DNA from: JAANXG01 sp963731035
GTDB taxonomy: Bacteria > Pseudomonadota > Gammaproteobacteria > Arenicellales > JAANXG01
DNA: 64,000 bases
Reading direction: 5' to 3'
Assembly (NCBI GenBank): GCA_963731035.1
Contig: CAVSUY010000028.1
Location: forward strand, 172,729-236,728
The translations under genes were made by a program, and so were the position numbers. The notes under the pieces are model-generated. The model was not told the DNA's origin and did no database searches. It worked only from the letters and a program-made list of their open reading frames with translations. Numbering within the stretch: position 1 is the stretch's first letter; every line of letters begins with the position of its first letter. Below, in pieces: positions 36,208 to 45,574 of this stretch.

Positions 36208-39195
36208 TCAATCCCTGAAGGAAAACGGCGGGTTCGAGAGCAGCTCGTCCAGGGAACGCGTATCGGCCAAGGCGTCGCCTTGGCCGAATTCCACGCCGAT
36301 CTTTTTCAGGATCCCAGCCGTGCGCTTGGTCTCCACCTGCACGGCGATGGCGGTCATGTTCAGGCGCCGGCTGAGCTCGTTAGTGGACTCGATGATGGCA
36401 ATTTCCAGGTCATTCTGCCGCAGGTGCCTGACCAGCTCGCCGTACAGCTTGAGATAGTGAACGGGCAGGGTCTTCAGGCAGGCGAATGAGGAGGGGCCGC
36501 TGCCGAACTCGTCCAGCGCCACCCGGTAGCCCTGGGCCGACAGGGACTCCACCAGCGCGGCGGTGCGCTTCAAGTCGGTCATAGCCGAGCGCTCGGCGAT
36601 CTCGAAGCAAAGATTCTCAGGCCGGAGACTGTGGCTTTTCACCAGCTCGTCCACGACCTGCAGGCCGTCGTCGGTATTGAGCGAGGTCCCGGACAAGTTG
36701 ATGGACATCACGGCATCCGGGATCCGGCTCACCAGATTGGCGTGGGAAGCGATGGCTGTTTCCAGCACCCACTGGTCGATCACCGGCATTTTGCCGTGCT
36801 GTTCGGCGAGCCGGATGAATTCCGACGGCCGATAAAACCGGCCATCCTTGTCAACGACCCGCAGCAGAACCTCGTACCATGTAAGCTGCTCCGACTCCGA
36901 CAAGGCGCAGATCGGCTGGCCGACGAGTTGGAAGTTCTTCGACAGATCGACCGGACCGCTGGCCAGCGAACGCAGGATGCTGGTGTGTATATGAAGGCGG
37001 GCGGCTTCGCTCTCGTCGCTCACCCACACCCCTTCGCCGCCGGCCTCCTTGGCGCGGTAGCAGGCGGAATCGGCGCGTGCCAGCAGTTCCGAACTGGATT
37101 TCGTCTGTTCGTTCAGCGGCGCCAGTCCCACGCTCATGGCGATACTGAAGTTGCGGTCCTCCCATTTGAAGCTGTGCTCCTTGGTCGATTGAGTAATCTC
37201 CGTGGCCAGGGTCCGGGCGCGCTTCATGCCCGTGTCTCTCAGCAGGATCCCGAACTCGTCCCCGCCGATGCGTCCGAGCAGGTCGGTCGGGGAGATCTTG
37301 GCCTGGATCTCCTGCACCACCATTTTCAGCAGGTAGTCGCCGGCGGCGTGGCCCAGGGTGTCGTTCAGGAGCTTGAATTTGTTCAGATCCACGTAGCAGA
37401 GCACGTGCTCGCCGCCCCGGGAGCGAACCGTCTCGACCGCGTCGTCCAGCTGCCGTTCGAACTCACGCCGGTTCACCGTTCCGGTGAGCGAATCCCGGCT
37501 CGCCTGCTGGGCGATCCGTTGCGTGAGCCGGCGCTGCTCGGTGATGTCGCGCCCCACGCCCCGGTAGCCCTTGAAATTGCCCTCGTGGTCGAAGAATGGC
37601 GAAGCCCGGTCGTGCACTATGATCTCGCGCCCGTCCTCGCGGGTCACGGAGTACTCGACCATGCTGTCCCAGTAGCTTCGCAGTGTGCGCAGGTGGATGG
37701 TCGGGTTGATCGCCTTGTAGATGTTGTCCTTGAACAGCTCCTCCCGCGTGCGGCCGAGGATCCTCTCGTCGGGAATGCCGGTGATCTGCCGGTGCACGTC
37801 GGAGACGTAGGTAATGACCAGGTTCTCGTCCGTCTCCCAGAACCAGTCCGCCGCGATCTCCGCGAAGTCCCGCAGCCGCGCCTCGCTCTCGCGCAGCGCG
37901 AGCTCGGCCTGCTTGATCTCGGTGATGTCGGTGGCGATAGCGCCCAGCCCCACCACTTCGTCGTCATGCACGATCGGGAACTTCACGGTATGCAGGATGT
38001 GGGACGCATCGTCGTCGGGCGTCTCGAAATAGACTACTTCCTCGCGCGCCACGTTCTGCCCGGTTTCCAGCACCTCGAGGTCGTGCTCGCGGCTTCGGTC
38101 CGCCAGGTCCTTGTAGGTGGCATCCCAGGGGAACTTACCGCGGATCTTCTCGTTGTTCGTGTTGAACAGCGTTTCGAATTGCCGGTTGACTTTCACGTAG
38201 CGGCCTTCGGCATCCTTGAGATAAATCTCGGCCGGAGAATGGTCGAATATGGCGTTGAGCTGGTTCTCGCTTTCCTGCAGCGCGGCTTCCGTGGCCTTCA
38301 GGTTCGAGATGTCCTGAGCCTGGACAACCACCGTCGGAGTGTTTCCCTGCTCGTCCTTCTCCGGCATCACGTCCACCAGGGCGGTGACGATATGGCCGTC
38401 CTTGTGCACATACTGCCTCTCGCTCTGATAGCCGGGTACGGACCCGTCAAAAATGCCCTGCAGGCGTTTGAAGACCTCCTCGCGATCGCTCTCGAGGATG
38501 ACCACCGAAGAATGGGAGCCGGTCAGTTCGTCCTTGTCGTACCCGAGCAGATCGCAGAAGCTCTGGTTGACCTTCAGTATCCGCCCGTCCCGCGCCACAA
38601 CGAGCTTGCCGACCAGACCGTGGTCGAACAGGTTGCGGTAGCGTCGCTCGCTGGCTCTCAGCGCCTTGACGAATGCCGGGGACTCGGAATTCGCGGAGAG
38701 CAGGCAGGTGAGATACCTAAGGGTGTCATCTGCGAAAACGGGAGCGATATGCCACGCAACTGGAGCAGCGGTGCCGGACTTGGTGAAATACGCCCCGTCG
38801 TTCTTGTACGTACGCCCATCCCGGCAGCACTGCTCCAGCGCTCCGAGCGCCTCCTGCCTTTGCAGGCCGGGATGAATCGTGGACAGCGGCCGACCCACCA
38901 GTTCGGCTACGGACAGGCCACAGGCCTCCACAAAGGCGTCATTGACGTAGATGACCCTTGGACCGGGGGGCTCGAACCGAGCATCTGCGACGATTACCGA
39001 ATCGCTCAGATGGTCAAATAAAGTGAAGGCGCCGCCTTCGTCCGATGTCTTCTCCACATCGACGTTTCGCGTTGGGGGTACCCATGTAAAAGAGTGATTA
39101 TCCAATTGAGCATAACAGAAACACCAGGGATGGTCTGTGCGTGCACATACGGTACTTGCTGTTCCCCGTCTCCTTTCAAACGTATTAATAATCAA
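36208..39195 (-). CDS. PAS-PAS-PAS-PAS-GGDEF-EAL signalling protein, EAL degenerate
   Basis: Up to 995 aa. Four PAS domains (about 55-165, 180-290, 300-420, 430-555) precede a GGDEF domain with an intact GRIGGDEFGILL (about 640) and an EAL domain (about 750-985). The EAL signature is EVLLR, the DDFGTG loop is DEFGSG, and LKIDG is LKLYG, so several metal or catalytic positions are altered. It probably synthesises c-di-GMP in response to PAS ligands while the EAL acts as a sensor or is dead. No transmembrane segment is obvious. The start is uncertain: TTG at 39195 opens the frame, GTG at 39057 is another option. Confidence 0.9.
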   Translation of the reverse strand: MIINTFERRRGTASTVCARTDHPWCFCYAQLDNHSFTWVPPTRNVDVEKTSDEGGAFTLFDHLSDSVIVADARFEPPGPRVIYVNDAFVEACGLSVAELVGRPLSTIHPGLQRQEALGALEQCCRDGRTYKNDGAYFTKSGTAAPVAWHIAPVFADDTLRYLTCLLSANSESPAFVKALRASERRYRNLFDHGLVGKLVVARDGRILKVNQSFCDLLGYDKDELTGSHSSVVILESDREEVFKRLQGIFDGSVPGYQSERQYVHKDGHIVTALVDVMPEKDEQGNTPTVVVQAQDISNLKATEAALQESENQLNAIFDHSPAEIYLKDAEGRYVKVNRQFETLFNTNNEKIRGKFPWDATYKDLADRSREHDLEVLETGQNVAREEVVYFETPDDDASHILHTVKFPIVHDDEVVGLGAIATDITEIKQAELALRESEARLRDFAEIAADWFWETDENLVITYVSDVHRQITGIPDERILGRTREELFKDNIYKAINPTIHLRTLRSYWDSMVEYSVTREDGREIIVHDRASPFFDHEGNFKGYRGVGRDITEQRRLTQRIAQQASRDSLTGTVNRREFERQLDDAVETVRSRGGEHVLCYVDLNKFKLLNDTLGHAAGDYLLKMVVQEIQAKISPTDLLGRIGGDEFGILLRDTGMKRARTLATEITQSTKEHSFKWEDRNFSIAMSVGLAPLNEQTKSSSELLARADSACYRAKEAGGEGVWVSDESEAARLHIHTSILRSLASGPVDLSKNFQLVGQPICALSESEQLTWYEVLLRVVDKDGRFYRPSEFIRLAEQHGKMPVIDQWVLETAIASHANLVSRIPDAVMSINLSGTSLNTDDGLQVVDELVKSHSLRPENLCFEIAERSAMTDLKRTAALVESLSAQGYRVALDEFGSGPSSFACLKTLPVHYLKLYGELVRHLRQNDLEIAIIESTNELSRRLNMTAIAVQVETKRTAGILKKIGVEFGQGDALADTRSLDELLSNPPFSFRD

Positions 39196-39199
39196 TTAG

Positions 39200-40594
39200 T
39201 TACGTCGATCGATAAATCCAGGATTGCGCGGTCGGTAAATCCAGGATTGCCGCCAGTCCGCCCTCCGACCGGTTTTTCAAAATGACGTCCCCGCCGTGGG
39301 CCCGGGCGATCCCGCGGGCGATCGCCAGCCCCAGGCCGCTGCCCCCGGTCTCGCGGCTGCGCGAGGGCTCGGCGCGGAAAAACGGCTCGAACACACGCTC
39401 CAAAAGATCGTCCGGCAAGCCCGGTCCGTCGTCGGCGAACTCAATAACCAGGTGGTCTTTCTCCTGTCGCATGGTGACCACCACGTGGCCTCCGTATTTA
39501 AGGGCGTTCTCCATGAGGTTGGACAGGCAGCGCTTCAGCGCGACGGGGCGCCCGGTATAGGGCGGCGTGTCGGCCAATTCGGTCCGGACCCGCTTGCCGC
39601 TGTCGTCGAAGTCGTCCTGCAGGCTCTCGATCAGCGCTCCCAGGTCGATGGGCGACCGGGTCTCCTGCTGGTCGATGCCGCGCACGAAGTCCAGGGCCTC
39701 GTTGACCATGGATTCCATGTCCTTCAGGTCGGACTCGAACTTGGCTTTGACCTGCTCGTCCTCCAGCATCTCCGTGCGAATTCTCAGGCGCGTGATGGGG
39801 GTCTTGAGATCGTGGGACACCGCGGCCAACAGGTGGCTGCGCTGGCGGATCTCGTCCTGGATCTTGCGCTGCATCCGGTTGAAAGCGCGGGCGGCGTTTT
39901 CCACCTCGCGCGGCCCCTTCTCGGGCAGCGGAGGCTCGTTGATATCGTTGCCCAGCCGGGTAGCCGCCTCCGACAGCATGGACAGGGGCCGGGTGGTCTG
40001 CCGCACCGCGAACAGCACCAGCAGCACGACCGACACCAGCAGTATTCCCACGGACCACAGCAGCCGCTGCGGGCCGGAGGCGGGATCTCCCGCCAGGTGG
40101 AACAGGAAGTCCGCTGCCCCGCCGGGCAGTTCGACGCGGGCGATGAAATACAGGGGATCCCGGTGGGTGAGCCATTGCCAGTCGTCCGAGTTCGGTTCGG
40201 TGTAGGTGGCGCCCTCCGGCGGCAGGTCCGATACGACGGCGTCCACCGAGCGTTCGTCCCCCAGCTCGCGGTGCAGCCGGCGGCTGACGAACCCGGCGAA
40301 GCGCTCGTAGCGGCGGTGGTCGAGTTTGAGGGGCGCGAAACGCGGGCGCACTTCCACGTGAAACCAGCGGCTGGAACTTTCCGCGGCGAGCCGCCGGCGC
40401 TGCACGGAATCCAGGCCGTCCATCTGGTGCACCAGAGTGACGATGCGCTCGGCGAGGTTGATGCCGCCCATCCGGTAGATCGCGTCGCCGCGGTCGCGGA
40501 AATGCAGTACCAGGCTCACCGCCTGGGCCACCACCAGCCCCGACAACAGGATGATGATCAGCCGTCCGGAGAGCGAACCCGGCCATAGTCTCAT
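39200..40594 (-). CDS. EnvZ-type sensor histidine kinase
   Basis: 464 aa. First transmembrane helix IIILLSGLVVAQAVSLVL, a periplasmic sensor (about 35-175), second helix SVGILLVSVVLLVLFAV, HAMP, then HisKA with AAVSHDLKTPITRL (His261), N box NLMENALKYGG and G boxes ADDGPGLPDD and GSGLGLAIARGIARAHGG. The ATG overlaps the TGA of the response regulator gene, so the pair is coupled. The stimulus is unknown; the neighbouring Spy-like gene suggests envelope stress. Confidence 0.94.
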   Translation of the reverse strand: MRLWPGSLSGRLIIILLSGLVVAQAVSLVLHFRDRGDAIYRMGGINLAERIVTLVHQMDGLDSVQRRRLAAESSSRWFHVEVRPRFAPLKLDHRRYERFAGFVSRRLHRELGDERSVDAVVSDLPPEGATYTEPNSDDWQWLTHRDPLYFIARVELPGGAADFLFHLAGDPASGPQRLLWSVGILLVSVVLLVLFAVRQTTRPLSMLSEAATRLGNDINEPPLPEKGPREVENAARAFNRMQRKIQDEIRQRSHLLAAVSHDLKTPITRLRIRTEMLEDEQVKAKFESDLKDMESMVNEALDFVRGIDQQETRSPIDLGALIESLQDDFDDSGKRVRTELADTPPYTGRPVALKRCLSNLMENALKYGGHVVVTMRQEKDHLVIEFADDGPGLPDDLLERVFEPFFRAEPSRSRETGGSGLGLAIARGIARAHGGDVILKNRSEGGLAAILDLPTAQSWIYRST

Positions 40595-41310
40595 GGCGTC
40601 GTCCGGCGCACTTGGGAGGCCAGCAGGTAGCCCTGGCTGCGCACCGTCTGAATCAGCTTCGCGTCGTTGTCGCGCAGGCGCTTGCGCAGGCGACTCACCT
40701 GCATGTCTATGCTGCGGTCGAAAGCCACGGCCTCGCGCCCGCGGCTCAGATTGAGGAGCTGGTCCCGCGACAGAACCCTGTTGGGATGGGCGAGGAACAC
40801 TTCCAGGAGCTGGTACTCGGCGCCGCTCAACGGGACGGTGACCGTGTCCGGCGACACCAGGTTTCGGCTGAGCGTGTTCAAGGTCCACCCCGAGAATTCG
40901 TAGCAGCCGCGCTCGCGGGCGCCGGTGTCCTGGGGCAGGCTGCGCGCGCGCCGGAGCACGCCCTTGATCCGCGCCAGCAGTTCGCGCGGATTGAAGGGCT
41001 TGGCGAGGTAGTCGTCGGCGCCGAGCTCGAGGCCCACGATCTTGTCGGTGTCCTCGCCGCGGGCCGTCAGCATGATGATGGGAACGTTGGACTCGGCCCG
41101 CAGACGGCGGCATATCTCGAAGCCGTCCTCGCCGGGCATCATGACGTCCAGCACGATGAGGTCCGCCCGCCGCGCTTCCAACACGCGGGTCAGCTCCCGG
41201 CCCCCGGCGGCCGAGGTCGCGTCGTAGCCGTTGCGGCGCAGGTAGTCCTCGAGCAGGGAACGGATTTCGGCATCGTCGTCGACGATGACGACATAGTCAC
41301 GCTCGCTCAT
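40591..41310 (-). CDS. OmpR-family response regulator
   Basis: 239 aa. Receiver with DDD acid pocket, phospho-acceptor Asp55 in VLDVMMPG and LAKPFNP, and a C-terminal winged helix (LSGAEYQLLEVFLAHPNRVL and RSIDMQVSRLRKRL). Forms a two-component pair with the adjacent kinase. Divergent to the Spy/CpxP-like gene. Confidence 0.94.
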   Translation of the reverse strand: MSERDYVVIVDDDAEIRSLLEDYLRRNGYDATSAAGGRELTRVLEARRADLIVLDVMMPGEDGFEICRRLRAESNVPIIMLTARGEDTDKIVGLELGADDYLAKPFNPRELLARIKGVLRRARSLPQDTGARERGCYEFSGWTLNTLSRNLVSPDTVTVPLSGAEYQLLEVFLAHPNRVLSRDQLLNLSRGREAVAFDRSIDMQVSRLRKRLRDNDAKLIQTVRSQGYLLASQVRRTTP

Positions 41311-41355
41311 GTTGCGTATTCAACCATCGTCCCTTGCCGGCCAAGGTCCCAATGC

Positions 41356-41370
41356 GTAACACAATGTAAC
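41356..41370. promoter_or_regulatory. CpxR-box-like direct repeat
   Basis: GTAAC, five bases, GTAAC, in the 183-bp gap between the response regulator and the Spy-like gene. The spacing equals that of the CpxR box (GTAAA-N5-GTAAA). A plausible site for autoregulation and for spy control; inference only. Confidence 0.5.
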
Positions 41371-41493
41371 AAGGTGCCATTGTGACACGCTTTGTTTCAA
41401 AGTCGGTGGGTTTGGACACAGTCCAGTGACTGACACGGGTTCTAATGCCGCATCGAAACTCAACTTCAACGTCACTGAACGAGGTAAGCATTC

Positions 41494-42021
41494 ATGAACG
41501 GCAACAAAAAAGGATGGATCAAACCCGCACTGCTGGCAGTGGTGCTGATGTCGGCGGGCAGCATCGGCGTGGCCGCGGCCCACTCCCTGGATTGGGGCCA
41601 CGGTGGTAACGGGCGCTGCGAGCAGCGTCATGAAAGCCGCGGTTTCATGTCCGGTGAACACCGCTTCGAGCCCGGCCAGCACATCGACGGCATGCTCGCC
41701 TACCTGAAGGCCGAGCTCAAGATCACCGCCGACCAGGAGCAAGCGTGGCAGAAGTTCGCCGACGTGGTCAGGGACAACATGAAGGCGCGCGCCCAGGAGT
41801 GGCAATCCCGCCGTGAAACCTCGCAGCAGTCACACGATGGCAAGGTGCCCACGGTGAACGAGCGGATCGACCGTCAACTCCAGAGTATGGAGCAGCGCAC
41901 CGACAGCCTCAAGAAGATGGCGGAGGCGGCCAAGACGCTGTACGCCCAACTGACACCCGAGCAGCAGGCGCGCGCCGACCAGATGACGGCGCCCCACCGC
42001 GACCGTCCATTTCGCTTCTAA
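41494..42021 (+). CDS. Spy/CpxP family periplasmic protein
   Basis: 175 aa. Signal peptide (LLAVVLMSAGSIGVAAAH), a His/Gly-rich segment, then a helical LTXXQ-family region (ITADQEQAWQKFADVVRDN and LTPEQQARADQM). CpxP and Spy are periplasmic chaperones or stress-response inhibitors of envelope kinases. It is divergent from an OmpR/EnvZ-type pair, matching the cpxP-cpxRA layout. Its last 17 codons are duplicated in the adjoining repeat array. Confidence 0.85.
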   Translation: MNGNKKGWIKPALLAVVLMSAGSIGVAAAHSLDWGHGGNGRCEQRHESRGFMSGEHRFEPGQHIDGMLAYLKAELKITADQEQAWQKFADVVRDNMKARAQEWQSRRETSQQSHDGKVPTVNERIDRQLQSMEQRTDSLKKMAEAAKTLYAQLTPEQQARADQMTAPHRDRPFRF

Positions 42022-42648
42022 ACAGTTCCTTCCCCCTCTGGACACACGGACGTGTCCTTTTTTGCGATCGCGGCTGAAGCCGCTCCTACAATCCGAAGTT
42101 TGCCGTCGTGCTGAGCCTCGGATTGTAGGAGCGGCTTCAGCCGCGATGTCGGCCTGGAATCCCGACCTACAGATCCGTCGCCCGCCACAGGTACCAGCTC
42201 GCCACCGAACGGTACGGGCCGCCAGCGTTCCCCGTATTTGGTACGCCCAACTGACACCCGAGCAACAGGCGCGCGCCGACCGGATGACGGTGCCCAATCC
42301 GAAGTTTGCCGTCGTGCTGAGCCTCGGATTGTAGGAGCGGCTTCAGCCGCGATGTCGGCCTGGAATCCCGACCTACAGATCCGTCGCCCGCCACAGGTAC
42401 CAGCTCGCCACCGAACGGTACGGGCCGCCAGCGTTCCCCGTATTTGGTACGCCCAACTGACACCCGAGCAACAGGCGCGCGCCGACCGGATGACGGTGCC
42501 CAATCCGAAGTTTGCCGTCGTGCTGAGCCTCGGATTGTAGGAGCGGCTTCAGCCGCGATGTCGGCCTGGAATCCCGACCTACAGATCCGTCGCCCGCCAT
42601 AGGTACCAGCTCGCCACCGAACGGTACGGCCGCCAGCGTTCCCCGTAC
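41940..42648. repeat. Chimeric tandem repeat array, period 206 bp
   Basis: Three partial copies of a unit made of the 3' end of the Spy-like gene (from GTACGCCCAACTGACACCC at 41940, 42241 and 42447), a REP-like pair, and the 3' end of the alkA gene (stop at 42167, 42373 and 42579). Copies two and three of the 206-bp period are nearly identical. Only the last alkA end belongs to a complete gene. Copy one of the unit is longer by an extra REP (42067-42147). Confidence 0.9.
42067..42147. repeat. REP-like palindrome pair
   Basis: GATCGCGGCTGAAGCCGCTC at 42067 and its inverted partner CGGATTGTAGGAGCGGCTTC at 42119. Further single copies, at 42325-42352 and 42531-42559, ride within the tandem array. 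Confidence 0.85.
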
Positions 42649-43196
42649 TTGTGCAGCTGTTTTTCCGTCGGCAGCGCGCGCCGCGCGTAGGCGATCTGGA
42701 ATCCCTTCCTGACGCCGAGATCGCCGACCGGCAGCACGTCCGGGCGGCCGAGATGGAAGATCAACAGCATCTCCACCGTCCAGCGTCCGACGCCGCGCAC
42801 CTGCACCAGTCTTTCGATGATTTCGTCGTCCGGCATCGTCTTCATGCTCCGCGCATTGGGCACGATGCCCCCGATGAACTTGGAAGCCAGGTCGTGCACC
42901 GCCGCGGTCTTGGCCCGCGACAGACCCGCGGCCCGCAGCTCGTCCGGTTTCGAGGCAAGGACCGCCGGAGCGGTAACCCGGCCGCCGGGGAACAGCGCCC
43001 GAGTGCGCCGGTAGATGGTGCGCGCGGCCTTGCCGGAGAGTTGCTGCGAAACGATGGCGGAGTACAGGGCGTGAAACGGCGTATTGAACGAGCGCCGGTG
43101 CAGCTCGAACGGACCGACCCGCGATATCAGTCGGGCGAGCGTTTCATCCGCAGATCGAAGGTGCCTGATGGCGGTGTTGTTATCGTATGCCAGCAT
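42579..43196 (-). CDS. DNA-3-methyladenine glycosylase II (short AlkA type)
   Basis: 205 aa HhH-GPD glycosylase. FHALYSAIVSQQLSGKAART, the hairpin VQVRGVGRWTVEMLLI and the catalytic Asp in LPVGDLGVRKG are present; the C-terminus ends RSVASWYLWRATDL. It removes N-alkylated purines. This is the second alkylation glycosylase in the window, without regulatory domains. The stop codon is supplied by a GTAGGTCGG repeat. Confidence 0.92.
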   Translation of the reverse strand: MLAYDNNTAIRHLRSADETLARLISRVGPFELHRRSFNTPFHALYSAIVSQQLSGKAARTIYRRTRALFPGGRVTAPAVLASKPDELRAAGLSRAKTAAVHDLASKFIGGIVPNARSMKTMPDDEIIERLVQVRGVGRWTVEMLLIFHLGRPDVLPVGDLGVRKGFQIAYARRALPTEKQLHKYGERWRPYRSVASWYLWRATDL

Positions 43197-43369
43197 CGTC
43201 GTGGAGCCGGAGAAAAATTAAAGTGGAACCTGAAAACGACCGCTAAAGTTTTGGAAAACCCTTAGTACATCCTGTGGAAATCCACGTTTGTCGTCTATTA
43301 TACGATTTAAGTTGATTTCCCTATCACCAAGCTGTCTACTACGCGCCCAGTTCCTGGCAGGACGTGTCA

Positions 43370-43846
43370 ATGTGGTCCAATAAAGCTGCTTCACCTGCGC
43401 CCCGGGACGCCGGTTCGTTGAACCCGGACCTCGACAACAACTCAGTGCCGTACCGGGAAGGCATCGCCAAAGGCATCTGCATCGTCGGCGATATCGTGGG
43501 CGCACACGACCTGTACATCGCCGGTGCCGTCACCGGATCCGTGTTTCTCCCCGACAACCAGGTGTTGGTGCGCGCCGGTGCGGAGGTCAACGCCAATATC
43601 ACCGCGCGGGTCATCGAGGTCGAAGGCAGCGTCGCCGGTGACCTGATGGCAGCGGAGCGAGTCCTGATCAGAAGCTCCAGCACCGTTGAAGGCGACATCG
43701 TCTCGCCGCAGATCCAACTCGAGGAAGGCTGCAAGTTCAAAGGCTCGGTACAGATGAGGCAGCCCGACGTCAAACACAAGCCTCCCGGCAGGCCACGCGT
43801 GGTCGAAGAGCCGGACGCCGTTCGTATAAAGGCGGTAGCCGGATAG
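43370..43846 (+). CDS. Bactofilin family cytoskeletal protein
   Basis: 158 aa. The beta-helical DUF583 core follows about 30 residues of flexible N-terminus: CIVGDIVGAHDLYIAGAVTG, ARVIEVEGSVAGDLMA and STVEGDIVSPQIQLEEGCKF. Bactofilins polymerise at the membrane and localise cell-wall or envelope functions. The ATG at 43370 is used; a GTG at 43364 is possible. A TATTATAC -10-like box sits about 75 nt upstream. mtgA lies two genes on. Confidence 0.9.
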   Translation: MWSNKAASPAPRDAGSLNPDLDNNSVPYREGIAKGICIVGDIVGAHDLYIAGAVTGSVFLPDNQVLVRAGAEVNANITARVIEVEGSVAGDLMAAERVLIRSSSTVEGDIVSPQIQLEEGCKFKGSVQMRQPDVKHKPPGRPRVVEEPDAVRIKAVAG

Positions 43847-43914
43847 GGGAGTTGCCAGACGAAGGAGTCTTGAAAACGTTCCTTGTCGCTTCCAATTCAG
43901 GCCTGATTTCGTAG

Positions 43915-44508
43915 ATGTCTTTACCCGACTACGTTGCAGAATACAGCACCGAGGAGTTGACTTCGGGGCTTCTGCCGATTGTATGCGGCTTGATCCGCCA
44001 GGAACAAGGCTGCAACGTCGTCGACCTGGGCACCGCCTCCATGGAGAACTGCATGCGCTTCTCGCGCAACGGCGCCCGCGTCTATCTCGACACCAGCGGC
44101 AACAGCCTGCGATCCAAAGTGATGAAGCGCAACGAGGTGGATTCGTCGGACATCGACGATATCCTCGCCTACTGCCCGGACGCCGTTGACGTCCTGTTGT
44201 TCTGGGACATGCTCGACTACCTGAATATCGAGTCCATCGAACTCCTCATGCGCCGCTTCGGCGAGGTGATGCGTCCCGGCGGGCTGCTGTATGCCATGGT
44301 GTCCCAGCAGTTCCGCATTCCCGTCGAGCCGGCCTTGATCGACGTTCTCGACGAGGGTCGCCTGCGTTTCCAGACCGGCCCGGCGGAGCGGGAGGGTCCG
44401 CACTACGCACCCAAGCAGCTCGAGCAGCGAATGCCCGGTTTCCGCATCGAAAAGCTTTATCTCATGCAAAACGGCGTGCAGGAGCACCTGTTCCTGTTCG
44501 AGGGTTGA
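43915..44508 (+). CDS. Class I methyltransferase-like protein
   Basis: 197 aa. The fold is suggested by NVVDLGTASMENCMRFS in place of motif I, DVLLFWDMLDYLNIESI and RRFGEVMRPGGLLYAMVS. Motif I lacks the usual GxGxG, so SAM binding is doubtful. It follows bactofilin by 68 nt and may be functionally linked. Confidence 0.7.
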   Translation: MSLPDYVAEYSTEELTSGLLPIVCGLIRQEQGCNVVDLGTASMENCMRFSRNGARVYLDTSGNSLRSKVMKRNEVDSSDIDDILAYCPDAVDVLLFWDMLDYLNIESIELLMRRFGEVMRPGGLLYAMVSQQFRIPVEPALIDVLDEGRLRFQTGPAEREGPHYAPKQLEQRMPGFRIEKLYLMQNGVQEHLFLFEG

Positions 44509-44536
44509 TTGTCGTGCGGGGCAGGGTCCGTAACCC

Positions 44537-44604
44537 GGGATTGTAGGAGCGGCTTCAGCCGCGATTTCTACAAACGATTGCGGCTGAAGCAGCTCCTGCA
44601 ATCC
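44537..44604. repeat. REP-like palindrome pair
   Basis: GATTGTAGGAGCGGCTTCAG and the facing partner GATTGCGGCTGAAGCAGCTC, placed between the methyltransferase and mtgA. Confidence 0.8.
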
Positions 44605-44667
44605 GCGCCTCCACGTCCTGACTCACAATGGCGCGATTCAAACGACCCATACTCCTCTTGACTTGAG

Positions 44668-45399
44668 TTGACCCCGAAACTGTTTCGTCCCCGCCCTTCA
44701 TCCCGACCGTCCGGGCGCCGCCGTCTCAAGGCCGTGATCTACCGCTGGCTGGCGAGAGCCGCGTTGGCCTGGTTCGGCGTAACGGTGCTCGCGGTGCTGA
44801 TGCTGCGGTGGATCAACCCGCCCACCACGGCCTTCATGATCGCCGCCAGGCTGCGCGGCGACGACGTGGTCAGCCAATGGGTGGACTGGCGCAATATGCC
44901 GCGGCAACTCGCACTGGCGGTGGTGGCAGCCGAGGATCAGCGCTTCCCGGCTCACTTCGGCTTCGACTTCGTTGAGATCGAGGACGCCGTGGAAACCGCG
45001 CTCGCGGGCGGCCGCATGCGCGGAGCCAGTACCATCAGCCAGCAGACCGCCAAGAATCTATTTCTGTGGTCGGGGCGCAGCTTCATACGCAAGGGCCTGG
45101 AGGCCTACTTCACCGTGTTGCTGGAAGCCTTGTGGCCCAAGCACCGGATACTCGAGGTCTACCTGAACGTCGCGCAGTTCGGCAAGACCGTCTATGGCGT
45201 GGGTGCCGCGAGCCGCGCGTTCTTCGGCAAGCGGCCCGGCGGGCTGTCGCGATACCAGATGTCGCTGCTGGCTTCGGTGCTGCCGGATCCCCTGGATTTG
45301 CATGCCAACGTGCCCAACAGCTGGCTGCTCGAGCGCGCCGCTTTTGTGCGCAGGCATATGAAGTCGTTGGGTGGTGTGGGGTATCTGCGCGACATCTGA
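44668..45399 (+). CDS. mtgA: Monofunctional biosynthetic peptidoglycan transglycosylase
   Basis: 243 aa, TTG start. One N-terminal membrane helix (ALAWFGVTVLAVLMLRW) and a GT51 domain with VVAAEDQRFPAHFGFD, the catalytic Glu in AEDQ, GASTISQQTAKNLFL and VYLNVAQFGKTVYGVGAAS. It polymerises lipid II into glycan strands without transpeptidation. Confidence 0.95.
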   Translation: MTPKLFRPRPSSRPSGRRRLKAVIYRWLARAALAWFGVTVLAVLMLRWINPPTTAFMIAARLRGDDVVSQWVDWRNMPRQLALAVVAAEDQRFPAHFGFDFVEIEDAVETALAGGRMRGASTISQQTAKNLFLWSGRSFIRKGLEAYFTVLLEALWPKHRILEVYLNVAQFGKTVYGVGAASRAFFGKRPGGLSRYQMSLLASVLPDPLDLHANVPNSWLLERAAFVRRHMKSLGGVGYLRDI

Positions 45400-45410
45400 G
45401 CGAGCCGTTC

Positions 45411-45541
45411 GATCGCGGCTGAAGCCGCTCCCACAGTCCGTGTATTGGTTCAGTGCTGAGCCCTGGATTGTAGGAGCGGCTTCGAGTTCCATGGACGGAG
45501 GAAGTGCGGCGAATCGCCGGGCGGTCGTCGCAATGACGAGG
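45411..45541. repeat. REP-like pair and a CGTCATTGCGA-type half repeat
   Basis: GATCGCGGCTGAAGCCGCTC (45411) and GGATTGTAGGAGCGGCTTCG (45464) face each other. Downstream GTCGTCGCAATGACGAGG (45526-) is a half copy of a second dispersed family. Nothing else is seen between mtgA and the HAD gene. Confidence 0.7.
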
Positions 45542-45574
45542 GTGGGCAAGGTGGGTGGCGATCTGGCTGGTCGG

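Noticed and set aside
42238..42540. Plus-strand 100-codon ORF in the 206-bp array
   Set aside because: It reads through repeat units (spy tail and REP sequence) and has no independent start or homology.
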